A DNA stretch of 14,391 nt from DASZHJ01 sp035507155 (GTDB lineage Bacteria; Pseudomonadota; Alphaproteobacteria; ATCC43930; CGMCC-115725), in NCBI GenBank assembly GCA_035507155.1, contig DATJOK010000010.1, forward strand, positions 1-14,391, in the 5' to 3' direction. Position numbers and translations under genes: made by a program. How positions within the stretch are numbered: position 1 is the first letter of the stretch; every line of letters begins with the position of its first letter. A model generated the notes under the pieces. That model had not been told where the DNA came from. It did no database searches and was given only the letters and a program-made list of their open reading frames with translations. Below are positions 1 to 7,158 of this stretch, piece after piece.

Positions 1-118
1 CCAGAACCCGCGCTACATCGCCGTCATCGACGAGTTCGAGCGCACCCCCAGCCAGCGCATCATGAAGCACAAGCTCTCGAAGGAGACGGCGGGCTGCTGG
101 GACAGGATGGCGCGGTAG
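1..118 (+). CDS. C-terminal fragment of AMP-dependent acyl-CoA ligase (partial, 5' end outside window)
   Basis: The frame opens at base 2 and gives 38 residues before TAG at 116-118. The segment PRYIAVIDEFERTPSQRIMK, followed by HKLS and ending in CWDR, resembles the extreme C-terminus of the acyl-CoA/carnitine-CoA ligase branch of the ANL adenylating superfamily. These enzymes activate a carboxylic acid with ATP and load it onto CoA in the cytoplasm. The usual 'TxTGKxxR' end motif, whose lysine helps adenylation, reads TPSQRIMK here, so Gly-Lys is replaced by Gln-Arg. I believe related ligases ending in a WDR-type tail also vary at this point, but this is from memory. The substrate cannot be told from this piece. 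A 182-bp gap separates it from the next gene, so it probably belongs to a different transcript. Confidence 0.7.
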   Translation, partial: QNPRYIAVIDEFERTPSQRIMKHKLSKETAGCWDRMAR

Positions 119-128
119 CGCTTGCCGA

Positions 129-147
129 GTCTCGGATTGGCCGAGGT
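129..147 (+). terminator. Possible hairpin after the ligase gene
   Basis: CTCGG (131-135) pairs with CCGAG (141-145) around a 5-base loop, with two further G-T pairs outside. It lies 12 bases after the ligase stop codon. There is no following T-run, so intrinsic termination is weakly supported; it could also be chance in GC-rich DNA. Confidence 0.2.
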
Positions 148-231
148 GCGTCTCGAAGGACGCTGGATCGTTCTGCGGCGCGAGTCGATGACGCAGGGCC
201 ACCGCTGCCCTGCCCGCCGCCATGACCCCCC

Positions 232-280
232 TTGATTTTCCCGAGCCCCGGATTATTAATCATTTATGATGTATAGACGG
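232..280 (+). promoter_or_regulatory. AT-rich promoter-like patch with a 12-bp palindrome upstream of the XRE regulator
   Basis: In otherwise very GC-rich sequence this stretch is clearly AT-rich. TTGATT at 232-237 and TATTAA at 254-259, 16 bases apart, form a passable sigma-70 pair. TATGAT at 265-270 is a closer -10 match but lacks a -35. ATCAT-TT-ATGAT (259-270) is a palindrome with perfect 5-base arms overlapping both -10 candidates, where an operator for the downstream regulator could sit. It is the only convincing promoter-like region ahead of the XRE and hyf-like genes. The exact start site is inferred. Confidence 0.4.
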
Positions 281-300
281 CCAATAGTGATGTCTCAGGC

Positions 301-546
301 ATGATTTCTGCGGCGCAGCTGCGGGCGGCACGGGCGCTGCTGGGGATCGACCAGAAGACGCTGGCGGAGCGTTCCGGCCTCTCGGTGCCGACGATCCAGC
401 GCATGGAGGCGAGCGAGGGCGTGATCCGCGGCAATGTGGATTCCCTGATGAAGTTGATCGGCGCCCTCGATGCCGCCGGCATCGAGCTCATCGGCGACGG
501 CGCCACGAGCGCGAGCGGCGGCCGCGGCGTGCGGCTGAAGGCGTGA
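301..546 (+). CDS. Small XRE-family helix-turn-helix regulator leading the hyf-like operon
   Basis: An 81-residue protein that is almost entirely one DNA-binding domain. Residues 4-15 form the first helix (AAQLRAARALLG), and 17-37 hold the helix-turn-helix (DQKTLAERSGLSVPTIQRMEA), typical of XRE/Cro-like repressors. There is no extra ligand-binding domain, so it resembles the single-domain regulators common in alphaproteobacteria. The ATG at 301 is the first usable start in frame; its ribosome binding site is weak. An upstream five-codon frame (ATG at 289) ends in a TGA overlapping this ATG, which may couple initiation. The stop lies 19 bases before hyfB on the same strand, so co-transcription with the six-gene complex is likely. 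Autoregulation and control of that complex are inferred. An antitoxin role is possible but no toxin gene is adjacent. Confidence 0.85.
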   Translation: MISAAQLRAARALLGIDQKTLAERSGLSVPTIQRMEASEGVIRGNVDSLMKLIGALDAAGIELIGDGATSASGGRGVRLKA

Positions 547-563
547 CGGTGAGAGGTCACGCC
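540..563. repeat. Perfect 8+8 inverted repeat enclosing the hyfB ribosome binding site
   Basis: GGCGTGAC (540-547) is the exact reverse complement of GTCACGCC (556-563), with an 8-base spacer (548-555). The left arm contains the XRE stop codon. The spacer plus the first base of the right arm contains GAGAGG, the likely ribosome binding site for hyfB (ATG at 566). As RNA it would be an 8-bp GC-rich hairpin presenting or masking the site; as DNA it could be an operator. The repeat is seen directly; its role is inferred. Confidence 0.6.
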
Positions 564-565
564 GG

Positions 566-2578
566 ATGACGATCGCGATCGCCCTCTGGTGCGTGGCCGC
601 CTTTCTGGCGACGGCGTGTCTCGGCGTCGCGAGCGCGCGGAGCGCTGCCGGCAGGGTGCTGGTCTACGGCGCCGCGTTCCTGGTCTCTCTCGCGGCGCTC
701 GTCGCGGCGCTGGCGCAGCTGCTCAGCGGCGGCGGCGTTGCGCCGGCGATGGTGCTGCCGATCGGCCTCCCTTGGCTCGGCGCGCATTTCCGCCTCGATG
801 CGCTTGCCGCATTCTTCCTCGCCGTCGTCGATCTCGGCGGCGCCATGGCGAGCCTCTATGCGCTCGGATACGGACGCCACGAGCAGGCGCCGGGGCGCGT
901 GCTGCCGTTCTATCCCGCTTTCCTCGCGGGCATGAACCTGGTCGTTCTCGCCGACGACGCCTTCACCTTCCTGCTCTGCTGGGAGTTCATGTCGCTCTCC
1001 TCCTGGGCGCTGGTGATGGCGCATCACCGCGAGGGCGAGAACGCGCGCGCCGGCTATATCTATCTGGTGATGGCGAGCTTCGGCACTTTGGCGCTGCTGC
1101 TCGCCTTCGGCCTGCTCGCCGGTCCCGAAGGCGGCTATGCCTTCGATGCCATCCGCGCCGGACACCATTCGCCTGTGATCGCCGCGCTGATCCTGAGCCT
1201 GGTGCTGCTGGGCGCCGGCTCCAAGGCGGGGCTGGTGCCGCTCCATGTCTGGCTGCCGCTCGCCCATCCGGCCGCACCCAGCCACGTCTCGGCGCTGATG
1301 AGCGGCGTCATGACCAAGGTCGCGATCTACGGCTTCATTCGCATCGTCTTCGACCTCATGGGTGCGCCCGGCTGGTGGGCGGGCCTGGTGGTGCTGGTGC
1401 CGGCGGGCACCACCGCGCTCATAGGCGTGCTCTCGGCGCTGCTGCAGCGCGACCTGAAGCGCCTCCTCGCCTACAGCACGGTGGAGAATGTCGGCATCGT
1501 CTTCATCGGGCTCGGCCTCGCGCTCGCGTTCCGCGCCAACGGCATGGGCGCGGCGGCGGCGCTCGCCTTCACCGCGGCGCTGCTCCACGTGCTGAACCAC
1601 TCGCTCTTCAAGAGTCTCCTGTTCTTCGGCGCCGGCGCGGTGCTCACCGCCACCGGCGAGCGCGACATGGAGCGGCTCGGCGGGCTCATCCACAGGATGC
1701 CGGTGGCGAGCTTCTGCGTCCTCGTCGGCTGCGTCGCGATCTCGGCGCTGCCGCCGCTCAACGGCTTCGTCTCGGAATGGCTGACGCTGCAGGCGATCCT
1801 GCTGAGCCCGGTGCTGCCGCAATGGGGGCTCAAGATCCTGGTGCCGGCGATCGGCGCGGTGCTGGCGCTCGCGACCGCGCTCGCCGCCGCGGTCTTCGTC
1901 AAGCTCTTCGGCGTCACCTTCCTGGGCCGCGCGCGCTCGCCGGCGGTGGCGAATGCCGCCGAGGCGGACCGCCCCTCGCTTGCCGCCATGCTGGCGCTCG
2001 CCGCGCTCTGCCTCCTCGCGGGCGTCCTGCCGGGCCCGATCATCGACGCATTGTCGCCGATCGCCCAGGGCCTGGTCGCCGGCCACATGCCGCTGCAGAG
2101 CGAGGTGGCGTGGCTCGCGATCGTGCCGGTGAGCGAAAGCCGCAGCTCCTATGACGGGCTCCTCGTCTTCCTCTTCATCGCGCTCTCCGCGCTGATCGCG
2201 GTGGCGGCGATCCATCGCCTCGCCTCGCGGGCGGTGCGGCGCGCGCCGGCCTGGGACTGCGGCTTTCCCGATCCGAGCCCGCTCCTCCAGTACAGCGCCG
2301 CGAGCTTCGCGCAGCCGATCCGCCACGTCTTCGGCCCAGTGCTGTTCCGCGCCCGCGAGCAGGTCACGATGCCGCCGCCTGGCGACCCGCGGCCGGCGGT
2401 GCTGCGGGTGGAGCTCAGCGATCTCGTCTGGGATGGCCTCTATGCGCGGATCGAGAGCGCGGTCGGCTTCGTCGCCGATCGGCTCAACAAGCTGCAGTTC
2501 CTGACCATCCGCCGCTATCTGAGCTTCGTCTTCCTGGCGCTCGTGCTGCTGCTCCTGGTGCTGGCGATATGGATCTGA
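566..2578 (+). CDS. hyfB: HyfB/HycC-like proton-translocating membrane subunit (antiporter-like)
   Basis: The 670-residue length is close to E. coli HyfB. The protein is membrane-embedded with more than a dozen hydrophobic segments and belongs to the Mrp/NuoL-M-N antiporter-like family that drives ion transport in complex I and formate hydrogenlyase. Key family residues are present: Glu140 in the CWEFMSLSSW segment, Lys220 in GSKAGLVPLHVWLP, and a HVLNHSLFKSLLFF segment with the second conserved lysine. The WDCG motif at 563-566 is characteristic of the HyfB/HycC branch rather than NuoL. The start at 566 follows GAGAGG with 9 bases between. The end overlaps hyfC by 10 bases, indicating translational coupling. 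Ion-translocating residues look intact, so the subunit is probably active. Whether H+ or Na+ is moved cannot be decided. Confidence 0.92.
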   Translation: MTIAIALWCVAAFLATACLGVASARSAAGRVLVYGAAFLVSLAALVAALAQLLSGGGVAPAMVLPIGLPWLGAHFRLDALAAFFLAVVDLGGAMASLYALGYGRHEQAPGRVLPFYPAFLAGMNLVVLADDAFTFLLCWEFMSLSSWALVMAHHREGENARAGYIYLVMASFGTLALLLAFGLLAGPEGGYAFDAIRAGHHSPVIAALILSLVLLGAGSKAGLVPLHVWLPLAHPAAPSHVSALMSGVMTKVAIYGFIRIVFDLMGAPGWWAGLVVLVPAGTTALIGVLSALLQRDLKRLLAYSTVENVGIVFIGLGLALAFRANGMGAAAALAFTAALLHVLNHSLFKSLLFFGAGAVLTATGERDMERLGGLIHRMPVASFCVLVGCVAISALPPLNGFVSEWLTLQAILLSPVLPQWGLKILVPAIGAVLALATALAAAVFVKLFGVTFLGRARSPAVANAAEADRPSLAAMLALAALCLLAGVLPGPIIDALSPIAQGLVAGHMPLQSEVAWLAIVPVSESRSSYDGLLVFLFIALSALIAVAAIHRLASRAVRRAPAWDCGFPDPSPLLQYSAASFAQPIRHVFGPVLFRAREQVTMPPPGDPRPAVLRVELSDLVWDGLYARIESAVGFVADRLNKLQFLTIRRYLSFVFLALVLLLLVLAIWI

Positions 2579-3525
2579 TCCGGCCGCTCGCCATCCAGGG
2601 GCTGCAGATGCTGCTGGTGTTGCTGCTGGCGCCCGGGCTGGTAGGGCTCACCCGCAAGGTGAAGGCGCGGCTCCTGCGCCGCCGCGGCCCGCCGGTGCTG
2701 CAGCCCTATCGCGACCTGCTGCGGCTCCTGCGCAAAGAGGCGGTGCTGGCAGAGAACGCGAGCTGGCTCTTCCGGGTGACGCCCTACCTGGTCTTCGCCG
2801 CCACCTGGGTCGCGGCGGCGTTGGTGCCGACCTTCGCCACCGGGCTCCTCTTCAGCTGGTCCGCCGACCTCATCGCCATCATCGCGCTCCTCGCCAGCAC
2901 GCGTTTCTTCCTGGCGCTCGCCGGCATGGATGTGGGGACGGCCTTCGGCGGCATCGGCTCCAGCCGCGAGGTGATGATCGCCTCGCTGGCGGAGCCGGCG
3001 ATGATCACCATCGTCTTCACCCTGGCGCTGATCGCCGGCTCGACCCAGCTCTCGACCATGGCGGCCTTCATGGGCTCCTCGGCGGTAGGCCTTCGCGTCT
3101 CGCTGGCGATGGCCGTCATCGCTCTCGTCATCGTGGCGATCGCCGAGAACGGCCGCATCCCCGTCGACAATCCCGCCACCCATCTCGAGCTCACCATGGT
3201 GCACGAGGCGATGGTGCTGGAATATTCCGGCCGCCACCTGGCCCTCATCGAGCTCGCGGCGGCGCTGAAGCTCCTCCTTTATATCTCGCTCATCGCCTGC
3301 CTCTTCACGCCTTGGGGCCTCGCGCGGCCGGATGGCGGCGCGAGCCCGGAGCTGATCGGCGCCGGCGCCTATGTGGCGAAGCTCGCCGCCGGCGGCGTGC
3401 TGCTGGCGGTGTTCGAGACCGCGATCGCCAAGATGCGGGTCTTCCGGGTGCCGGAGTTCCTGGGCGCCGCGTTGATGCTGGGCCTTCTCGCCACGCTCCT
3501 CCGCTTCGTCTCCGGGAGCTTCTAG
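2569..3525 (+). CDS. hyfC: HyfC/HycD-like membrane subunit (NuoH homologue)
   Basis: A 318-residue protein of about eight membrane spans, homologous to NuoH of complex I and HycD/HyfC of group 4 hydrogenases. This subunit anchors the peripheral redox module and links it to the ion channels. RRRGPPVLQPYRDL (37-50) is the conserved cytoplasmic loop after the first helix. The acidic loop starting ENGRIPVDNP (193-202) and running through HLELTMVHEAM to 215 is the family hallmark that forms the funnel from the redox site to the membrane. The ATG at 2569 overlaps the hyfB end by 10 bases. The conserved acidic residues are all present, which argues that coupling of a peripheral reaction to ion movement is retained although the active site in HyfG is not. 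Confidence 0.92.
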   Translation: MDLIRPLAIQGLQMLLVLLLAPGLVGLTRKVKARLLRRRGPPVLQPYRDLLRLLRKEAVLAENASWLFRVTPYLVFAATWVAAALVPTFATGLLFSWSADLIAIIALLASTRFFLALAGMDVGTAFGGIGSSREVMIASLAEPAMITIVFTLALIAGSTQLSTMAAFMGSSAVGLRVSLAMAVIALVIVAIAENGRIPVDNPATHLELTMVHEAMVLEYSGRHLALIELAAALKLLLYISLIACLFTPWGLARPDGGASPELIGAGAYVAKLAAGGVLLAVFETAIAKMRVFRVPEFLGAALMLGLLATLLRFVSGSF

Positions 3526-4194
3526 ATGGTGGACCGGCTCGATTTCGACATCGCGCATCTCCTTGCCGGCGGCCTGGTCCTGGTGAGCTTCGTGCTCCTC
3601 TACCAGGATCGGCTCTACGCGCTCCTCAACGTTTATGCGCTGCACGCATTGACATTGGCGGCGGCGGTCGCCTGGCAGGCCTTCATCCAGGATGCGCCGC
3701 ATCTCTACGTGACGGCGATCCTCGCGCTTGCCTTCAAGGCGATCGTCATTCCGGGCGCGCTCAGGCGGATTGTCGAGCGGCTCGGCATCCACCGCGAGGT
3801 CGAGACGGTGGTCGGCATCGGCCTCACCATGCTCGCCGGCATGGCGCTGGTGGCGCTCTCCATGGTGGTGATGCTGCGCGTGACCAGCGGCGAGGCGAGC
3901 CCGATCGCCCGCGAGGATCTCGCCTTCGCCCTCGCCGTCGTGCTGCTGGGCCTCCTCATCATGGTGACGCGTCGCAACGCGGTGAGCCAGGTGGTGGGGT
4001 TCATGTCGCTGGAGAACGGGCTCATCCTGGCGGCGACCGGCGCCAAGGGCATGCCGCTGGTGGTGGAGATCAGCGTCGCCTTCTCGGTCCTGATCGCCTT
4101 CATCGTGATCGGCATCTTCCTCTTCCGCATCCGCGAGCGCTTCGACACCGTCGACCTGCAGGCGCTCGACCAGTTCCGCGGAGAGCGGCCGTGA
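3526..4194 (+). CDS. hyfE: HyfE-like membrane subunit with NuoK-like half
   Basis: A 222-residue hydrophobic protein, near E. coli HyfE in length. The second half resembles NuoK/MrpC, with two buried glutamates in the expected setting: Glu163 in GFMSLENGL and Glu181 in PLVVEISVAF. The N-terminal half adds further membrane helices as in HyfE. It would form part of the half-channel next to the NuoH-like subunit. The ATG immediately follows the hyfC stop codon with no spacer; GGGAG at 3514-3518, inside the end of hyfC, is a good ribosome binding site 7 bases upstream. Its last codons overlap the GTG start of the next gene by 4 bases. Formate hydrogenlyase (hyc) lacks this subunit, so its presence places the operon closer to the hyf type. 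Confidence 0.87.
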   Translation: MVDRLDFDIAHLLAGGLVLVSFVLLYQDRLYALLNVYALHALTLAAAVAWQAFIQDAPHLYVTAILALAFKAIVIPGALRRIVERLGIHREVETVVGIGLTMLAGMALVALSMVVMLRVTSGEASPIAREDLAFALAVVLLGLLIMVTRRNAVSQVVGFMSLENGLILAATGAKGMPLVVEISVAFSVLIAFIVIGIFLFRIRERFDTVDLQALDQFRGERP

Positions 4195-5642
4195 GCGGCG
4201 CCGCCGTGGACAGCGTCGGCGCGGTGCTGCTGATCCCGCTCGCCGCCGCGGCGATCCTGGCCCTGCTGCCGGGGTACTGGCTCGCTGCCCGGCTCAACGT
4301 CGCTGCCACTTTCCTCACCCTCATCGCGGCCGCGCTGCTGCTGGTGGAGGCGCATCCGGCGCCCGGCAGCTATCTCCTCGTCGACGATCTCAATGTCGTC
4401 TTCATCGCCCTCAACACCTTCGTGGGGTTCACCACCAGCCTCTTCAGCGCCAGCTATGTCGGCCACGAGCTGGAGATCGGCCGCCTGACGCCGGCCTATC
4501 TCCGCTTCTACCACGCCATGTACCAGGTGCTGATGTTCGCCATGAACCTGGCGCTGCTCGCCAACAACATCGGCCTGATGTGGGTGGCGATCGAGCTCGC
4601 GACCCTCACCACCGTCATGATGGTCGGCATCTACCGCACCCATGAGGCGCTGGAGGCGGCCTGGAAGTATTTCATCCTCGGCAGCGTCGGCATCGCGCTG
4701 GCGCTCTTCGGCACCATCCTCGTCTACGTGGCGGCGCAGCCGGTGATCGGCGAGGGCGTCGAGTCAATGGTGTGGACGGCGCTCCTCGCCCGCGCCGGCG
4801 CCTTCGATCCGGCGCTTCTCAACGTCGCCTTCGTATTCCTGCTGCTGGGCTACGGCACCAAGGTGGGGCTGGCGCCGCTCCATGCCTGGCTGCCGGATGC
4901 CCATGCGGAGGGCCCGACGCCGATCTCGGCGGTGCTCTCGGGTCTCCTCCTGAACGTGGCGCTCTACGCCGTGCTGCGCTTCAAGATGCTGATGACGGCG
5001 AACGCCGCCGCGCTGGCGCCGGGACCGCTGATGGTGACGCTGGGCCTGGTCTCGCTGGTCTTCGCCGCCTTCATGCTCTACCGGCGGCGCGACATCAAGC
5101 GGCTCTTCGCCTATTCCTCCATCGAGCATATGGGGATCATCGTCTTCGCCTTCGGCATGGGCGGGCCGCTCGCCAACTTCGCGGGCCTGCTGCATATGAC
5201 CATGCACAGCCTCACCAAGTCCGGCATCTTCTTCACCGTCGGCCACATCGCCCAGGTGAAGGGAACCCAGAAGATCGGCGAGATCGGCGGCCTCACGGAA
5301 TCGCATCCCTGGCTCGGATGGAGCCTGATCCTCGGCGTGGTGGCGATCGCGGGATTGCCGCCGCTCGGCATCTTCATGAGCGAGTTCCTGGTGGTGAGCT
5401 CCACCTTCGCCCGCTCGCCGCTGCTGGCGATCCCGCTGGTGCTGGGACTGCTGATCGCCTTCGGCGCGCTGCTGCTGCGCTTGAACGGCCTCGCCTTCGG
5501 CGAGGTGAAGGGCGGCACCGCGCCGGTCAAGGCGTCCTATGCGCCGCTCTTCGCCCATCTGGCGCTGGTCTTCGCCGCCGGCATCTATTTGCCGCCGCCG
5601 CTGGTGAACTGGTTCCAGCACGTGTCGAGCCTGCTGGGATGA
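4191..5642 (+). CDS. hyfF: HyfF-like antiporter-type membrane subunit
   Basis: A 483-residue protein when started at GTG 4191, which overlaps the hyfE stop in a GTGA arrangement and follows GGAGAG (4180-4185) by 5 bases. The frame stays open further upstream, but that part is the hyfE/hyfC sequence read out of frame and looks non-membrane, so it is excluded. The protein is a second NuoL/M/N-type transporter. Glu135 lies in WVAIELATL and Lys224 in GYGTKVGLAPLHAWLPDAHA, both expected for ion translocation, and the HSLTKSGIFF helix supplies a further lysine. The hydrogenase-4 operon of E. coli has three such subunits (B, D, F); here only B and F are present. Start choice is fairly sure; family is very sure. 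Confidence 0.9.
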   Translation: MSGAAVDSVGAVLLIPLAAAAILALLPGYWLAARLNVAATFLTLIAAALLLVEAHPAPGSYLLVDDLNVVFIALNTFVGFTTSLFSASYVGHELEIGRLTPAYLRFYHAMYQVLMFAMNLALLANNIGLMWVAIELATLTTVMMVGIYRTHEALEAAWKYFILGSVGIALALFGTILVYVAAQPVIGEGVESMVWTALLARAGAFDPALLNVAFVFLLLGYGTKVGLAPLHAWLPDAHAEGPTPISAVLSGLLLNVALYAVLRFKMLMTANAAALAPGPLMVTLGLVSLVFAAFMLYRRRDIKRLFAYSSIEHMGIIVFAFGMGGPLANFAGLLHMTMHSLTKSGIFFTVGHIAQVKGTQKIGEIGGLTESHPWLGWSLILGVVAIAGLPPLGIFMSEFLVVSSTFARSPLLAIPLVLGLLIAFGALLLRLNGLAFGEVKGGTAPVKASYAPLFAHLALVFAAGIYLPPPLVNWFQHVSSLLG

Positions 5643-5646
5643 GACG

Positions 5647-7155
5647 ATGACGGCACTCGGAGATCTCATCGCCAGAGGGCGCCCGGTCGCGACGCACCGG
5701 CCGGTGCCGCGCGCGATCGTCGATGCTGCCACCTGGACGCTCGCCGGCGAGGCGCTCCACGAGCAGCGGCTGACGCTGTTGGGATTCTGGGGCGAGCGCG
5801 CGATGGTGCACCTGGCGCTTCTCGACGAGAGCGCGGGAGAGCACGCCGTGCTCAGTCTCGACTGCCCCGGCGGCCGCTTTCCCTCGATCGCCGCCCTCCA
5901 TCCGCCGGCGCTTCGCCTGGAGCGCGTCATCGGCGATCTCTTCGGTCTCGCGGCTGAAGGAGCGCCGGATGCGCGGCCCTGGCTCGATCACGGCCGCTGG
6001 GGCGTCACGCATCCGCTCGGCGCGTCGCGCCCCGCCGTGGAGGCGCCTCGCTCCTATGCGTTCCTGCCGGCAGAGGGCGAGAGCCTGCACCAGATCGCGG
6101 TCGGCCCGGTGCATGCGGGCATCATCGAGCCCGGCCACTTCCGCTTCACCGCCGGCGGCGAGACCGTGGTGCGGCTGGAGGAGCGGCTGGGCTATGTGCA
6201 CAAGGGGATCGAGGGGCTGATGCAGGGCGCCGATCCCGATCGCGCCGCCCGGCTCGCCGGCCGCCTCTCCGGCGATAGCACCGTCGCCTACGGGATCGCC
6301 TTCGCCCGCGCGGCGGAGGCGGCGCTCGGCATCGAGGCGCCGGCGCGCGCGCAATGGCTCGCCGCGCTGATGGCGGAGCTGGAGCGGCTCGCCAACCACT
6401 TCGGCGACATCGGCGCCATCTGCAACGATGCCTCCTTCGCGCTCATGCAGGCCCATTGCGCGGTGCTGCGCGAGCGGGTGCTGCGCGCCGCCGACACGGC
6501 CTTTGGTCATCGGCTGATGCGTGATTGCGTGCGGCCTGGCGGCACCGCCGTCGATCTCGCCGTGGCAGGCGCCGCCGCGATCGGCGAGCTCGTCGCGGAA
6601 GCGCGCCGGCGGTTTCCCGCCCTCGTCAGGCTCTATGACAACACCGCCTCGCTGCAGGACCGCACCGTCGGGACCGGCATCCTGCGCGGGGAGCTGGCGC
6701 AGCAGTTCGGCGCCGGCGGCTATGTCGGCCGCGCCTCCGGCCGTGGCTTCGACGCGCGGAAGAGCCTCGCCTATGCGCCCTACGACCGGCTCCGCTTCGA
6801 GGTCCCGGTGCGCGAGGACGGCGACGTCAACGCGCGGGTCTGGATCCGCATCCGCGAGGTCGAGCAGAGCCTCGATCTCGTCGGCCAGATCCTCGACCGT
6901 CTGCCGAACGGACCCACGCAGGTGGCGTTGCCGACCGGCGGATCCGGCGAGGGACTGGCAATCGTCGAGGGCTTCCGCGGCGACATCCTCGTCTGGCTCA
7001 GGATCGCCGACGGCCGCGTCGAGCGCTGCCACCTGCGCGACCCCTCCTGGTTCCAGTGGCCGCTGCTGGAGGCGGCGATCGAGGGCAACATCGTCGCCGA
7101 TTTTCCGCTCTGCAACAAATCCTTCAACTGCTCCTATTCCGGCGTGGATCTCTGA
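5647..7155 (+). CDS. hyfG: HyfG/HycE-like fused NuoC-NuoD subunit lacking all NiFe-site cysteines
   Basis: A 502-residue fusion as in HycE/HyfG. Residues 1 to about 125 are NuoC-like (HPPALRLERVIGDLFGL at 85-101); about 150-502 are NuoD/large-subunit-like (VGPVHAGIIEPGHFRF at 152-167, GYVHKGIEGL at 182-191). In NiFe hydrogenases the first motif is RxCGxC; here it is RLSGDS (206-211), both cysteines becoming serine. The second motif, DPCxxC, aligns without gaps to NCSYSG (494-499), giving Ser496 and Gly499. The protein ends three residues later, whereas HycE carries a C-terminal tail cleaved during nickel insertion. Two other cysteines, 489 and 495, lie close to the lost motif. The start follows the hyfF stop by 4 bases. 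It should be catalytically inactive as a hydrogenase. The true substrate is unknown; it fits the Ehr group. Confidence 0.9.
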   Translation: MTALGDLIARGRPVATHRPVPRAIVDAATWTLAGEALHEQRLTLLGFWGERAMVHLALLDESAGEHAVLSLDCPGGRFPSIAALHPPALRLERVIGDLFGLAAEGAPDARPWLDHGRWGVTHPLGASRPAVEAPRSYAFLPAEGESLHQIAVGPVHAGIIEPGHFRFTAGGETVVRLEERLGYVHKGIEGLMQGADPDRAARLAGRLSGDSTVAYGIAFARAAEAALGIEAPARAQWLAALMAELERLANHFGDIGAICNDASFALMQAHCAVLRERVLRAADTAFGHRLMRDCVRPGGTAVDLAVAGAAAIGELVAEARRRFPALVRLYDNTASLQDRTVGTGILRGELAQQFGAGGYVGRASGRGFDARKSLAYAPYDRLRFEVPVREDGDVNARVWIRIREVEQSLDLVGQILDRLPNGPTQVALPTGGSGEGLAIVEGFRGDILVWLRIADGRVERCHLRDPSWFQWPLLEAAIEGNIVADFPLCNKSFNCSYSGVDL

Positions 7156-7158
7156 GCC

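Noticed and set aside
557..2326. Long open minus-strand frame (589 codons) opposite hyfB
   Set aside because: It is extremely rich in Arg, Glu, Gln and His with no domain, and lies fully antisense to a well-conserved gene; typical by-product of high-GC codon bias.
3312..4190. Upstream extension of the hyfF frame
   Set aside because: This stretch codes for the ends of hyfC and all of hyfE in another frame; the extension is polar and arginine-rich, unlike any HyfF.
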